Origin: Microscillaceae bacterium | GTDB taxonomy: Bacteria; Bacteroidota; Bacteroidia; Cytophagales; Microscillaceae | DNA length: 64,000 bases | Reading direction: 5' to 3' | Assembly (NCBI GenBank): GCA_025054775.1 | Contig: JANWZA010000047.1 | Span: 1-64,000, forward strand | Part shown: positions 42,062 to 52,393 of the stretch, piece after piece | Layout of the letters: every line of letters starts with the position of its first letter | Numbering within the stretch: the first letter of the stretch is position 1 | Position numbers and translations under genes: made by a program | The notes under the pieces: model-generated | Told to the model about the DNA's origin: nothing | What the model saw: the letters and a program-made list of their open reading frames with translations, nothing else | Database searches by the model: none

Positions 42062-43990
42062 TCAAGCATAAACCGAAGTAGTTTCAAGCATAGTTTTTAC
42101 GGTTTGCACAATTTGCTCAGGAGCTAAACCTACTTCACGGTGCAATTCTATTTGCTCACCATGCTCTATTACGGTGTCAGGAATCGCTAGGCGTTTCAGG
42201 CGTGAGGTGTAACCATTATCTACCATAAATTCGGCAATTGCACTACCAAAGCCTCCAGGCTTACAACCATCTTCTATGGTAATTACTTTATCAAATGTTT
42301 GGAAAATGGTGTGTAAGAGTTCCTCATCTAAGGGCTTGGCAAAACGCATATCGTAATGAGCAACTTCAATACCTTCTAGTGCTAATTGTTCTGAAGCCTC
42401 TACTACATAGTTGCCAATGTGCCCGATACTCAAAATAGCAAGGTCTTTACCCTCGCGTATTTTTCTACCTTTGCCAATAGGTATTTTTTCAAAAGGTTTG
42501 CGCCAATCGGGAATTACTCCTTGCCCACGCGGATAGCGAATAGAAATAGCAGATTTCAATTTCTTAAACTCATCCAATGAAACGGTATACATGATATTTC
42601 GTAACTCAATTTCATTCATTGGAGCGAAAATGATCATGTTAGGTATGCACCGCATGTAAGCTAAGTCATAATTTCCGTGGTGGGTAGGTCCGTCTGCTCC
42701 TGCGAAACCTGCTCGGTCGAGGCAAAAGATTACAGGTAGTTCTTGGATACATACATCGTGAATTACTTGGTCGTAGGCACGTTGCATAAAAGTTGAATAG
42801 ATATTACAAAATACCGTCATACCTTGTGTAGCCAAGCCAGCAGAGAGGGTTACGGCGTGCTGTTCGGCAATACCGACGTCAATAGCACGGTCAGGCATTT
42901 CCTTCATCATAACATTGAGTGAAGAGCCCGAAGGCATAGCAGGGGTAATGCCCATGATTTTAGGATTTTCTCTGGCGAGTTCGAGAATAGTATGTCCAAA
43001 GACATCCTGATATTTAGGAGGTTGAGGTTTGTCATAATTTTTTTTGTAAATTTCACCTGTGATTTTATCGAATAAGCCAGGGGCATGCCACTTAGTTTGG
43101 TCTTTTTCAGCTAGAGCATAGCCCTTACCTTTCACTGTAACACAATGCAGTAGTTTAGGACCAGGTATTTTTTTAAGGTCTTGTAATACGCTTACTAAAT
43201 GGTTGATATCATGCCCATCTACAGGGCCGAAGTAACGCAAATTGAGAGATTCAAAGAAGTTGCTATGTCGTAAGATAGTACCTTTAATAGCATTTTCAAC
43301 CAAAGAGGCTAGTTTTTGAAATTTAATGCCAAAGCGGTTAAATTTACCTAGAATCTTCCATACTTCATTGCGGAAGCGGTTGTAGAGGGCTGAGGTGGTT
43401 ATGTCAGTAAGATAATCCTTTAGGGCGCCCACGTTAGGGTCAATAGACATGCAGTTGTCATTTAAGATAATAAGCAAATTAGTACCTGAAACACCTGCGT
43501 GATTCATACCCTCAAAAGCGAGTCCTGCGGTCATAGCACCATCGCCGATAATTGCAACATGTTGGCGCTCCTCTCCTTTTAATTTAGAGGCGATTGCCAT
43601 ACCGAGTGCTGCTGAGATAGAAGTAGAGGAGTGCCCTACGCCAAACGTATCATAAGGGCTTTCTTTACGTTTGGGGAAGCCTGAAATGCCTTTATAGGAA
43701 CGGTTAGTATGAAAAACATCACGTCTCCCAGTGAGGATTTTATGTCCGTAGGCTTGATGTCCCACGTCCCATACAAGTAAGTCATAAGGGGTGTTAAAGA
43801 CGTAGTGTACGGCTACTGTGAGTTCTACTACACCTAAGTTTGCCCCGAAATGCCCTCCGTAGATAGAAACATTATCTATAATGAATTGCCGTAGTTCTTG
43901 GCATACCTGGTAGAGTTCTGTTTGAGGTAAGGCTCGCAAATCAGCAGGGCTGTTGATTTTTTTGAGTAATTCTCCGGCTTCTATTAGCAT
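42062..43990 (-). CDS. dxs: 1-deoxy-D-xylulose-5-phosphate synthase
   Basis: The 642-residue thiamine enzyme condenses pyruvate and glyceraldehyde 3-phosphate, the first step of the MEP isoprenoid pathway. The substrate-binding VGHQAYGHKILTGRRD is near residue 75. The thiamine-diphosphate motif GDGAMTAGLAFEGMNHAG runs into LNDNCMSID near residue 180. The transketolase-like half has DVGIAEQHAVTLSAGLA and DRAGFAGADGPTHHG. The length is as expected. No other MEP gene is in the window. A minus-strand TAACTTTG at 44055-44062 is a possible -7 element. Confidence 0.97.
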   Translation of the reverse strand: MLIEAGELLKKINSPADLRALPQTELYQVCQELRQFIIDNVSIYGGHFGANLGVVELTVAVHYVFNTPYDLLVWDVGHQAYGHKILTGRRDVFHTNRSYKGISGFPKRKESPYDTFGVGHSSTSISAALGMAIASKLKGEERQHVAIIGDGAMTAGLAFEGMNHAGVSGTNLLIILNDNCMSIDPNVGALKDYLTDITTSALYNRFRNEVWKILGKFNRFGIKFQKLASLVENAIKGTILRHSNFFESLNLRYFGPVDGHDINHLVSVLQDLKKIPGPKLLHCVTVKGKGYALAEKDQTKWHAPGLFDKITGEIYKKNYDKPQPPKYQDVFGHTILELARENPKIMGITPAMPSGSSLNVMMKEMPDRAIDVGIAEQHAVTLSAGLATQGMTVFCNIYSTFMQRAYDQVIHDVCIQELPVIFCLDRAGFAGADGPTHHGNYDLAYMRCIPNMIIFAPMNEIELRNIMYTVSLDEFKKLKSAISIRYPRGQGVIPDWRKPFEKIPIGKGRKIREGKDLAILSIGHIGNYVVEASEQLALEGIEVAHYDMRFAKPLDEELLHTIFQTFDKVITIEDGCKPGGFGSAIAEFMVDNGYTSRLKRLAIPDTVIEHGEQIELHREVGLAPEQIVQTVKTMLETTSVYA

Positions 43991-44215
43991 GGTTCTGTAA
44001 GGTAAAAGAGTAAAGAGTATGCAATAAGATTACAAAGATTACAAACAGATATGACAAAGTTAAAAAATCATATCCTATAAAATCAAATTGAGGGCAAATT
44101 GTTTACGGTAAAGGTGGTATAAGTTGAAATATTTTATCAAACTTTGTTAGCAATTAGGTATATTTCTCAAATGTGAGGAAAAATTTTGGCAATTATGCAT
44201 ATAAAACGTTAGTAT

Positions 44216-46498
44216 CTACTCTAAAACAGCTACTTTGCTCACAAGAGCCTCTTTGCCGTCTTCGGTAGCACTGAAAATGAGGTACACTCCTGACTTGGCA
44301 CGTCTGCCGTTGTAATCCTGTACGTTCCATGTAGCGGTGCCGCCTTGGGCTCGGGTTTGATAAATAAGTTGCCCGTTAATATCTGTAATTTTCACGACAG
44401 CATTTTCTACTAAACCCGCAATAGCCACCACACCGCTAAAATCAGGATAGACAGGATTAGGAAAAACTTTTACATCTGTATTGACTTCAAAACCTTGGGT
44501 GGCATCACTCCGGTAGGAAACAATGCCTTTAGAGGTAGCAATAAATACCTCTCCTGTGGTTTGGTTAAGAGCGAGACTCAAAATTTGGTTGGAGGGCAAA
44601 GGGCTATTCTCTTCGTTAAAGTGATGCACTAATTGTGAACCTGTGGAATTGAAAAGCCACAAACCATTATTTGTACCAATCCATTTGCGGTTGCCACCGT
44701 CTATGGCAATGCAAGTGACCACTTCGGCACGAAGCAATGGACGAGCCTCAAAAATAGGCAACCCTGCATCAATATTTTCAAAGGCACGGCTTGGGTTGAA
44801 AAAGATAGCTATGCCGCGGTCTGTACCTACCCAAATTTGTCCTTCTAGGTCTTGGGCGAGGCAATTTACGTTATTAGTGGGCAAACTACCTTGATTAAAC
44901 GAGGTATTGAGTACACGACTTCGGTTGGTTTTTTCGTCAAAAACCAAAATACCTCCTCCTGCTTGGCTGTTAAGTGGTAACCACTTGACACCGTTGCGTG
45001 CTACTATCAGGTCTAGTGGATTACGTTCAGCAGGTGAGGCAAAGGTGTAGGTTTGCCATGTGCCGTCAGGTTTGCGTAAGTAGAGTGAGGGTTGGTTGTT
45101 ACCCATGTTTGCGGTAGCTATCCATAGTCCTACACGTGGTTCAAATGCCATGCCTACTATGCGAATTTCATTGTTGGCATTAGGTTGAAAAGGATTGCCG
45201 TTTATGCGTTCAAAAGTGCCATTAGGTTTGCGAATAAGTAAGCCATCGCCTAACGAACCTATGTAAAGGCTTTGGTCATTTGGGTTGTAAGCTATTGAAA
45301 AGCAGTCTTTTATGTCGGGAATAGGTTTTGCGTTGCGTGTATCGTAAGCATTGAAGTTTGTCCAAGTGGCATTATCAAAAACATAGAAACCTGCATTGTT
45401 ATTAAGCCGTTGCCCTGCATGATTTAATCCACCGCTAGTAGCAATAATCTCTTGTCCATTTGCCAATAAGCGGGCTACTGCCTGACGTGCCACACCATTC
45501 GGAACGTATTGCACAAAATCATTGCCTGCTTCACGTTTTACTAACCCATTTTGCCCATCGGCTATCCAAAGCGTATTATCTTGCAAAGTAGCATCTTGCG
45601 GATTGACAAGTAAGCTATGGCTAATATTGCTCACATTATCGCTCAAATCTAAAAATTGAACTACATTTTGGTTTGCAATAATCACACTATTAGCCACTTG
45701 ACGCAAACTTTTGATTTGCGGGCTTGTGCCAATATTCACATTTTGCCACGTAGTTTGATGCGAATATTTGAGCAGTTGTGTACCATTCAAAGAAGCATAG
45801 ACTACGTTGTTTCGGCTAACAATATGGCGAAATACTTGATTAGTAAGGCTGTTGCCCGCTCTTCGCCATTGGTTAAAATCTTTGAGGTTAATATTTGCAT
45901 TAAAGGCTGCTATTCTGACCCCTTTTTCAGTGGCAATGAGTATGCTATCGCGTGAAAGTGTAGCTCCAAATACAGCAATCGTTTCACCATTTGCCCCTAA
46001 ATTTTGGTAGGTATCGCGAAGGTTGCGTCGTTCTAAATCAATGACTACCATGCCAAAATCAGTAGAAAGATAGGCTATATTTTGGTGAAAAAGTACGTGG
46101 TTAATGCGTTTACTTCCTGTCAAGCGAGCATTTTTTATGGTATTGATATTGAGAATATCCAAAAGAACACCACGAAAAGTTACTAAATCAATATTCCCAT
46201 TTTGGTAACCTAATACTAAAGTATTGGTAGGGGCGTGGAAAGCCATTGCCTCAATATTTACCTCACTCAATCTGTCAATTTTACTCCAAGTTTCAAGAGT
46301 ATTTTCCTCTTTGTCTAAATAAAAAAGTCCGTTTTCGGTAGCACAAAAAATGTATTTAGGCGATTCAGCTACCTTTTTGGCTGGTAGGTATGCGGCGTGG
46401 GTTCGCCATGTGCCAATGGGGATATTTTGGGAAAAAACAAAAATTTTATGAGAAAAAACAAAAATTAACAATAAAAAAATGCGAGTAAATTGAGGCAT
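44216..46498 (-). CDS. porZ: Type IX secretion system protein PorZ
   Basis: The 760-residue protein has a signal peptide (IFLLLIFVFSHKIFVFSQ). Two beta-propellers of the two-component-regulator type follow (about 25-675), made of repeated W-x-G-T-x-x-G-I/L units such as IWVGTDRGIAIF and KWIGTNNGLWLF. A C-terminal sorting-type domain (about 680-760) begins VFPNPVYPDFSGVV and contains KITDINGQLIYQTRAQGG and KSGVYLIFSATEDGKEA. This layout matches PorZ, the surface component of the attachment complex that reads A-type lipopolysaccharide and works with the PorU sortase. The other por genes are not in the window. Confidence 0.9.
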   Translation of the reverse strand: MPQFTRIFLLLIFVFSHKIFVFSQNIPIGTWRTHAAYLPAKKVAESPKYIFCATENGLFYLDKEENTLETWSKIDRLSEVNIEAMAFHAPTNTLVLGYQNGNIDLVTFRGVLLDILNINTIKNARLTGSKRINHVLFHQNIAYLSTDFGMVVIDLERRNLRDTYQNLGANGETIAVFGATLSRDSILIATEKGVRIAAFNANINLKDFNQWRRAGNSLTNQVFRHIVSRNNVVYASLNGTQLLKYSHQTTWQNVNIGTSPQIKSLRQVANSVIIANQNVVQFLDLSDNVSNISHSLLVNPQDATLQDNTLWIADGQNGLVKREAGNDFVQYVPNGVARQAVARLLANGQEIIATSGGLNHAGQRLNNNAGFYVFDNATWTNFNAYDTRNAKPIPDIKDCFSIAYNPNDQSLYIGSLGDGLLIRKPNGTFERINGNPFQPNANNEIRIVGMAFEPRVGLWIATANMGNNQPSLYLRKPDGTWQTYTFASPAERNPLDLIVARNGVKWLPLNSQAGGGILVFDEKTNRSRVLNTSFNQGSLPTNNVNCLAQDLEGQIWVGTDRGIAIFFNPSRAFENIDAGLPIFEARPLLRAEVVTCIAIDGGNRKWIGTNNGLWLFNSTGSQLVHHFNEENSPLPSNQILSLALNQTTGEVFIATSKGIVSYRSDATQGFEVNTDVKVFPNPVYPDFSGVVAIAGLVENAVVKITDINGQLIYQTRAQGGTATWNVQDYNGRRAKSGVYLIFSATEDGKEALVSKVAVLE

Positions 46499-46622
46499 GA
46501 GATAAGCGAGGCAATCAGTTAATATGAAAATGCTAATTTTGAACGATCAATGTAGATTTTTGCACAAAATTAGCATTTTTTATCAAAATTGATATTTCGT
46601 TTGCCGCAAGTCTTTTTATAGC

Positions 46623-47171
46623 TTACTTATCCTTTTTGTAAAATTTTAGCAAACTTACATTGCTCTCACTCTGTTCGGCAATTTTAGTTTTCAAGGTCAG
46701 TTTTTTGAGTTTTTTATCCCAAAAAATAGTAGGCATAAAGTCAGGACCTTGTTTGCCGTTACTTTCTTGTACTTTTTCATCAGAAAAGAGTGCTAAATTA
46801 AACATATAAGGGCTGTTTTTGTCATATTGATAAACTTTGACTTGCTCTAATTTATCAAAGCTAATAATCACCTCTCCGTTAAGTTTACCGTTCTCCTCGT
46901 ATAAGCGTTTAGAAACAATTTTTGCATTAGGAAAATCCTCTTGTATGCGGCTGCCATTGAGATAGTTTTCTACAAGTTCTTGATAATCTTTTTCTGCAGG
47001 AGATTCGGTATCATCTTTTTGTTGAGATGAGAGAATGCCTATGTATCTTATAGTCAAATTACCTCCTCCTTTGCCGTTGAGTTCAAAAATGTACTCCTTT
47101 TGTTCAGCAGTGAGGCAACTAGTAAGTAAAGTGATAAGTAGGCAACAAAACAAGAAAACAAGCTTTTTCAT
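46623..47171 (-). CDS. Small lipoprotein of unknown function
   Basis: Starting at the ATG at 47171 the 182-residue protein has a lipoprotein signal peptide (KKLVFLFCCLLITLLTSC). The in-frame ATG at 47258 would put 29 unrelated residues in front of it and is rejected. The mature part is polar, with beta-like segments (YIFELNGKGGGNLTIRYIG) and a Lys-rich end (LLKFYKKDK). I recognise no family. It lies downstream of asnS on the same strand with 87 bases between, and may be read from the asnS promoter. It probably faces the periplasm. Confidence 0.75.
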   Translation of the reverse strand: MKKLVFLFCCLLITLLTSCLTAEQKEYIFELNGKGGGNLTIRYIGILSSQQKDDTESPAEKDYQELVENYLNGSRIQEDFPNAKIVSKRLYEENGKLNGEVIISFDKLEQVKVYQYDKNSPYMFNLALFSDEKVQESNGKQGPDFMPTIFWDKKLKKLTLKTKIAEQSESNVSLLKFYKKDK

Positions 47172-47258
47172 AAAAGTAGTATTTTGTAAGTGGAAAAATA
47201 TGTAAATAATACAAAGATAGTTTTTTTTTAGATTGTTAATATTTTTGAGAGGCTGCAC

Positions 47259-48707
47259 CTAAAACTCGATATTTTGGGGGGTTCGTGGGAAGGGAATCAC
47301 GTCGCGAATATTATTCATACCTGTAACAAATTGTATTAAGCGTTCAAAACCTAACCCAAAGCCTGAGTGGGGGGCAGTCCCAAAGAGGCGAGTTTCTAAG
47401 TACCACCACATAGCTTCAGGATTGATACCTACTTCTTTCATACGTGTGAGTAGTTTTTCGTAATTCTCCTCACGTTGCGAACCGCCTACAATTTCACCAA
47501 CTCCTGGAAACAGAATATCCATAGCTCGCACTGTTTCTTTTCCTACGTCTTCTCCTTCATTTTGTTTCATGTAAAAGGCTTTGATTTTTCTTGGGTAATT
47601 AGTCAAAATGACAGGTTTTTTGAAGTATTTTTCTACTAAATACCGCTCATGTTCGGATTGGAGGTCAATACCCCATGCCACTTCATACTGAAATTTCTTT
47701 TTCTTATGGGCAGGTGAGTCAAGTAAAATTTGGATTGCCTCGGTGTAAGTTAAACGTTCAAATTGATGCTCTAACACAAAATTTAACTTTTCAAGCAAGC
47801 CCATTTCGCTTCGCTCCTCTTTTTTCTTTTTGTTCTCCTCTTCGGCATAGCGTTTATCAAGAAAGGCGAGGTCATCAGGGCAGTGCGTTAAGGCATATTG
47901 TATGAGGTATTTCAAAAACTCTTCGGCTAAGTTCATGTTGTCGTGAATGTCATAGAAAGCCATTTCAGGTTCAATCATCCAGAACTCGGCAAGGTGGCGT
48001 GTGGTATTAGAATTTTCAGCTCGGAAGGTGGGACCGAAGGTGTAAACTTTTCCTAGGGCTAAGGCGGCTAATTCTGCTTCTAGTTGTCCTGAAACGGTAA
48101 GATTAGCTTCTTTTCCAAAAAAATCTTGCTTGAAGTCAATTTTCCCTTCGGCAGTACGTGGTGGATTTTCTAAATTTAGCGTAGTTACCTTAAATAATTC
48201 TCCTGCTCCTTCGGCATCTGAGGCAGTAATGATAGGACTATGCAAGTAGAAGAAGCCTCTGTCATTAAAAAATTTATGTATAGCAAAGGCTAAGTGATGC
48301 CTTACTCGGAAGACTGCCCCAAATGTAGTGGTACGCATGCGTAAGTGAGCCTGCTCCCGCAAGAATTCAAAGCTATGGGGTTTGGGCTGAATAGGGTATT
48401 TTTCAGCGTCGGCGTGTCCTAGAATCAAAATTTCTTGTGCTTTCACCTCAAAAGGCTGTTCCTTTCCTTGGGATTTGACAAACCAGCCTCTCACTTCTAG
48501 ACAAGCTCCTACGGTGCATTGCTTTATTAACTGCTCAGCAAAGTCTTGGGCTTCGGCTACAATTTGTAGGTTATGGATAGTTGAGCCATCGTTAAGGCTG
48601 ATAAAAGTTACATATGCATTACCTCGGCGGTTACGTACCCAACCTTTTACAACAACTTTGGTATCAAGCGGGGGATTTTGGAACAGGCTACGAATGTCTA
48701 TATGCAT
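47259..48707 (-). CDS. asnS: Asparaginyl-tRNA synthetase
   Basis: The 482-residue class IIb synthetase begins with an OB-fold anticodon domain ([25 protein letters not shown]). The catalytic core includes motif 2 in [28 protein letters not shown] (about 225) and motif 3 in [29 protein letters not shown]. The PEMAF wording distinguishes it from AspRS. A Lys/Glu-rich insertion sits near residue 285-305 ([17 protein letters not shown]). A promoter with 19-base spacing lies 43 bases upstream. Confidence 0.97.
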   Translation of the reverse strand: MHIDIRSLFQNPPLDTKVVVKGWVRNRRGNAYVTFISLNDGSTIHNLQIVAEAQDFAEQLIKQCTVGACLEVRGWFVKSQGKEQPFEVKAQEILILGHADAEKYPIQPKPHSFEFLREQAHLRMRTTTFGAVFRVRHHLAFAIHKFFNDRGFFYLHSPIITASDAEGAGELFKVTTLNLENPPRTAEGKIDFKQDFFGKEANLTVSGQLEAELAALALGKVYTFGPTFRAENSNTTRHLAEFWMIEPEMAFYDIHDNMNLAEEFLKYLIQYALTHCPDDLAFLDKRYAEEENKKKKEERSEMGLLEKLNFVLEHQFERLTYTEAIQILLDSPAHKKKKFQYEVAWGIDLQSEHERYLVEKYFKKPVILTNYPRKIKAFYMKQNEGEDVGKETVRAMDILFPGVGEIVGGSQREENYEKLLTRMKEVGINPEAMWWYLETRLFGTAPHSGFGLGFERLIQFVTGMNNIRDVIPFPRTPQNIEF

Positions 48708-48749
48708 AAAAAGTTACTCTTAAAGTTAGCTTCACAAAAAACTGGATTG

Positions 48750-48779
48750 CAAAGCTAATTATTTTTTAAGGAAAAACAA
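48750..48779 (-). promoter_or_regulatory. Promoter of asnS
   Basis: On the minus strand TTG (48777-48779) and TAGCTTTG (48750-48757) are separated by 19 bases; both parts match the Bacteroidota consensus. Confidence 0.75.
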
Positions 48780-48914
48780 GAAACTCTTTTAACATCCTTG
48801 ATGGATTAGTCAAAAAGCGAAACTTTATATCAATTGCATTAGGCGTATCATTACAATTTAGGCTCTCTCTATCCTTTCAAGGAAAAGGTTGCTTTTCAGC
48901 TAATTAAATACTAA

Positions 48915-48949
48915 CTAAAAAACCTTTTACCTTATTAGGGTAAAAGGTT
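48915..48949 (-). terminator. Rho-independent terminator of dnaK
   Basis: AACCTTTTACC (48921-48931) and GGTAAAAGGTT (48939-48949) form a perfect 11-bp stem with a 7-base loop. On the minus strand it runs into TTTTTTAG. It lies 25 bases beyond the dnaK stop. Confidence 0.85.
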
Positions 48950-48973
48950 TGTATGATTTTGACTTCTCTGCGA

Positions 48974-50860
48974 TTACTTTCCTACTTCTTCGTAGTCTAC
49001 GTCAGTAGTATCTGTATTAACATTGGTTCTTGCACCGCCCATATTAGGGTTTGCTCCTGTTTGGTAAAGCTCTTGTGAGGCGGCTTGCCAAGCACTATTC
49101 AAGCTGCTCATTGCTCTGTCAATGGCAGGAATGTCTTTGGCAGCGTGAGCCATGCGTAAATCTTTGAGCGCGCTTTCAATATTCGCTTTACTATTAGGTG
49201 TTAGCTTGTCGCCATATTCTTTGAGTTGTTTTTCAGTTTGGAATATGAGCGAGTCAGCTTGGTTAAGTTTCTCTACGCGTTCTCTCTCTTCACGGTCACG
49301 AGCTTCGTTTTGAATAGCCTCGCGTTTCATTCTTTCTATTTCTTCTTTGCTCAATCCAGAGGAGGCTTCGATCCTAATTTTCTGCTCCTTGCCTGTGCCT
49401 TTGTCTCGGGCGGATACGTTGAGAATACCATTAGCATCAATATCAAAAGTTACTTCAATTTGAGGCACGCCACGAGGGGCTGGTGGAATACCATCTAAAT
49501 GGAAACGACCTATTGTTCGGTTATCTTTTGCCATAGGGCGTTCTCCTTGCAATACGTGTATTTCTACTGAAGGCTGATTATCGGTTGCAGTTGAAAATAT
49601 TTCAGACTTGCGAGTAGGAATTGTTGTATTAGCTTCGATCAATTTGGTAAATACTCCCCCTAAGGTTTCAATACCCAAAGAGAGCGGTGTTACATCAAGC
49701 AAGAGTACATCTTTCACCTCTCCTGTTAATACGCCTCCTTGGATAGCTGCTCCTATTGCCACTACCTCGTCAGGGTTTACTCCTTTGGAAGGTTTTTTAC
49801 CGAAGAACTTTTCTACCTCTTCTTGAATACGTGGAATACGTGTAGAACCTCCTACTAAGATTACCTCGTCAATTTGGCTAGCTGATAATTTGGCATCTTG
49901 CAGAGCTTTGCGGCAAGGTTCTAAGGTTTTTTGAATTAGGTCATCAATTAACTGCTCAAATTTAGAACGTGTGAGAATACGTACCAAGTGTTTAGGCACC
50001 CCATTTACGGGCATGATATAAGGCAAGTTGATTTCAGTTTGCATAGAGCTTGAAAGTTCAATCTTTGCCTTTTCAGCGGCTTCTTTAAGGCGTTGCATTG
50101 CCATGGGGTCTTGTCTCAAGTCAGCTCCTTCATCGCGTCTGAACTCCTCTACTAACCAGTTAATTATTCTTTCGTCAAAGTTATCTCCTCCAAGGTGTAC
50201 ATCACCGTTAGTAGATTTTACTTCAAATACGCCATCCCCTAGTTCAAGGATAGAAATATCAAACGTACCGCCACCGAGGTCAAATACGGCAATTTTCATG
50301 TCTTTGTGGCGTTTGTCTAGGCCGTAGGCTAATGCTGCGGCTGTGGGTTCGTTAATGATACGTTTTACTTCTAATCCTGCAATTTGTCCTGCTTCTTTTG
50401 TAGCTTGTCGCTCTGCATCATTAAAGTAAGCAGGTACGGTAATTACGGCTTCGGTAACGGGGGTTCCCAAGTAATCTTCTGCGGTTTGTTTCATTTTTTG
50501 TAAAATCATTGCAGAGATTTCTTGAGGTGTGTAAAGCCTCTCACCGATACGTACACGGGGAGTGTCGTTAGGTCCTTGCTCTACTTTGTATGGCATCATA
50601 GCGGCTTCATTGACTACATCTTTGTATTTTTTGCCCATGAAGCGCTTGATGGAGTAGATTGTATTTTTAGGGTTAGTAATTGCCTGACGTTTTGCAGGAT
50701 CTCCCACTTTACGCTCCCCATTGCCATTATCCAAAAAAGCTACGATAGAAGGTGTAGTACGTTTGCCCTCGCTGTTAGGAATTACCACAGGTTCGTTACC
50801 CTCCATCACGGCTACGCAAGAGTTGGTAGTTCCTAAGTCTATTCCAATGATTTTGCCCAT
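48974..50860 (-). CDS. dnaK: Chaperone DnaK (Hsp70)
   Basis: The 628-residue Hsp70 begins [19 protein letters not shown]. It has the ATPase signatures [17 protein letters not shown]-like ([13 protein letters not shown]) and [13 protein letters not shown], the linker [16 protein letters not shown], a substrate-binding domain and an acidic lid ending in [12 protein letters not shown]. The length and the 24-residue loop characteristic of Gram-negative DnaK are present. grpE and dnaJ do not adjoin. The leader, 59-107 bases upstream of the ATG, contains a 13-bp inverted repeat that may regulate it. A strong terminator ends it. Confidence 0.98.
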   Translation of the reverse strand: MGKIIGIDLGTTNSCVAVMEGNEPVVIPNSEGKRTTPSIVAFLDNGNGERKVGDPAKRQAITNPKNTIYSIKRFMGKKYKDVVNEAAMMPYKVEQGPNDTPRVRIGERLYTPQEISAMILQKMKQTAEDYLGTPVTEAVITVPAYFNDAERQATKEAGQIAGLEVKRIINEPTAAALAYGLDKRHKDMKIAVFDLGGGTFDISILELGDGVFEVKSTNGDVHLGGDNFDERIINWLVEEFRRDEGADLRQDPMAMQRLKEAAEKAKIELSSSMQTEINLPYIMPVNGVPKHLVRILTRSKFEQLIDDLIQKTLEPCRKALQDAKLSASQIDEVILVGGSTRIPRIQEEVEKFFGKKPSKGVNPDEVVAIGAAIQGGVLTGEVKDVLLLDVTPLSLGIETLGGVFTKLIEANTTIPTRKSEIFSTATDNQPSVEIHVLQGERPMAKDNRTIGRFHLDGIPPAPRGVPQIEVTFDIDANGILNVSARDKGTGKEQKIRIEASSGLSKEEIERMKREAIQNEARDREERERVEKLNQADSLIFQTEKQLKEYGDKLTPNSKANIESALKDLRMAHAAKDIPAIDRAMSSLNSAWQAASQELYQTGANPNMGGARTNVNTDTTDVDYEEVGK

Positions 50861-50918
50861 ATTTAATTCAAAGGTTTAGTTATGATACAATTAAGATAAT
50901 TCAATTAAGAAGTAGCAC

Positions 50919-50967
50919 CTAACTAAACTACCGTCCAACTCGGTCTTTAGTGTTGTAGTTTAGTTAG
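50919..50967 (-). promoter_or_regulatory. 13-bp inverted repeat in the dnaK leader
   Basis: CTAACTAAACTAC (50919-50931) and GTAGTTTAGTTAG (50955-50967) are perfect inverted repeats with a 23-base loop. The wording is unlike CIRCE (TTAGCACTC/GAGTGCTAA), and the spacing is much longer. It may be an operator or an RNA hairpin of the dnaK transcript. Confidence 0.55.
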
Positions 50968-51122
50968 TACGCTTTTAATTTTACAACTCTTATACCAAGC
51001 CTTTTTTGGCAGATTTTTGAGGAGATTTAATGCCATTTTGGCAGTTTTTTTAAATGAATTGAAAACATTTTTTCAATATGACGGCTTTTTGTCATTTTGA
51101 GCTATCGGAATTGACTGAATAA

Positions 51123-51296
51123 TCATAATTGCTTTTTTCTGTAAGGGCAATGCTTACAACCACTCTTACAACAGTAGCCGCGTTTAAGATGGTAAGCTTC
51201 TGTGAATACCATTAGCCCCTGTTCGTTGAAATAATAATCTTCAGGAGTGAGGGGAGGGTGCTGTTCTTTGGGTGGTTGTTTAGGGTTTTTTCTCAT
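51123..51296 (-). CDS. Small Cys-rich protein (DUF5522-like)
   Basis: The real gene is 57 codons from the ATG at 51296 (RKNPKQPPK); the longer open frame reaching 51500 is AT-rich and overlaps the queE start. The core EDYYFNEQGLMVFTEAYHL, then KRGYCCKSGCKHCPY, is a strongly conserved pattern of small Bacteroidota and other bacterial proteins known to me as DUF5522. Four cysteines in CC-x3-C-x2-C arrangement suggest metal binding. The function is not established. It is divergent from queE with about 180 bases between. Confidence 0.85.
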   Translation of the reverse strand: MRKNPKQPPKEQHPPLTPEDYYFNEQGLMVFTEAYHLKRGYCCKSGCKHCPYRKKQL

Positions 51297-51476
51297 ATAA
51301 CCAGTAATTAGAATTTTTTCATTAAAAACTAAACATAAAAATAAGTTTAGTTGTTTGTATCTGCTGTAATGTGATATCATATTTTGCAAATTTCGTGATA
51401 ACTTAAAAACAATAGCTTTTTGATTGTTATAGAATTTTTTATGTATTTTAGGTAAAATTGCTTTAAGGTGGATAAA

Positions 51477-52106
51477 ATGGCACAACATAATGAAAATCAA
51501 GTTTTTACCACTGATTTACCTTTGATGGAAGCCTTTTATACGTTGCAAGGTGAAGGGCATTTTCAAGGGAGGGCGGCTTACTTTATTCGCTTGGCAGGTT
51601 GTGATGTGGGTTGTCATTGGTGCGATGTGAAGGAGTCCTGGGAGGCGGCGAAATACCCTAAGGTAAATGTGGAAGAAATTGCTCGTGAAGCGTCGCAATT
51701 TCCCTCGAGATTAACGGTGATTACAGGAGGCGAACCCTTGATGTATGATTTAACGGCTCTTTGTAGGGCTTTACATGCTTATGGCTTTCAAATCAATATA
51801 GAAACTTCGGGGGCATATCCTCTTTCAGGAGAATTAGATTGGATTTGTTTTTCACCTAAAAAATTCAAGCCACCCCTGTCTGAGTTTTATGAAAAATCTA
51901 ATGAATTAAAAATTATTATTTACAATTCAAGCGATTTTGCGTGGGCAGAGAGTTTTGCTAGCAAGATGCACTCTAATTGCCAACTCTTTTTGCAACCTGA
52001 GTGGTCAGTAATGCCTAAAGTGCTACCCAAGATAGTAGAATATGTAAAACAAAACCCTCAATGGCGTATTTCATTACAAACGCATAAGTTTATGAATATT
52101 CCTTGA
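51477..52106 (+). CDS. queE: 7-carboxy-7-deazaguanine synthase
   Basis: The 209-residue radical-SAM enzyme makes the deazaguanine core of queuosine. The cluster motif is shortened to CX3CX2C (Cys42, Cys46, Cys49 in GCDVGCHWCDVKESW), as in QueE. The opening LMEAFYTLQGEGHFQGRAAYF and VITGGEPLMY (glycine motif) are diagnostic. I take the ATG at 51477 over an in-frame GTG three codons upstream. The queC and queD genes are not here; queA is 10 kb away. Confidence 0.94.
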   Translation: MAQHNENQVFTTDLPLMEAFYTLQGEGHFQGRAAYFIRLAGCDVGCHWCDVKESWEAAKYPKVNVEEIAREASQFPSRLTVITGGEPLMYDLTALCRALHAYGFQINIETSGAYPLSGELDWICFSPKKFKPPLSEFYEKSNELKIIIYNSSDFAWAESFASKMHSNCQLFLQPEWSVMPKVLPKIVEYVKQNPQWRISLQTHKFMNIP

Positions 52107-52210
52107 ATAGACAGGGTATAATGGTTCAAAAATATACGATATGCATTTTCATACTCAAAACCAGAACAGAATTGGCAGTTTAGTTTGCAATACAATTTTA
52201 TATTTTATAG

Positions 52211-52393
52211 CTATTTCACAATATCCATCATTTTATTATCAAAAATTACAGGTCGTGTAGGGTATAGTTGTCTTGGAATTGTGAAATATTGCTCTTCAAT
52301 ACTCTTTTCTTCACATAGGGTATGCCGCTTCAATTTAAGAAACTCATAAAATTCTAACTTAGATGTCTTAATAAAGAAGTTTCTTTTTGTCAT
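52211..52393 (-). CDS. Hypothetical 60-residue protein coupled to moxR
   Basis: The ATG at 52393 overlaps the moxR TGA in the arrangement ATGA, the usual sign of translational coupling. The product (TKRNFFIKTSKLEFYEFLKL at the start) is basic and soluble, with no recognisable domain or signal. The frame stays open upstream through the moxR sequence in another frame, which is shadow. A degenerate inverted repeat lies just beyond its stop. In other genomes the gene after moxR is usually a DUF58 protein; this is not one. It could be a chance ORF. Confidence 0.45.
   Translation of the reverse strand: MTKRNFFIKTSKLEFYEFLKLKRHTLCEEKSIEEQYFTIPRQLYPTRPVIFDNKMMDIVK

Noticed and set aside
52121-52160. 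Inverted segments (TGGTTCAAAAATAT and TCATACTCAAAACCA) beyond queE, similar to MITE family 2 ends
   Set aside because: Only the outer TGGTT and a few further bases agree; too weak to count as a copy.
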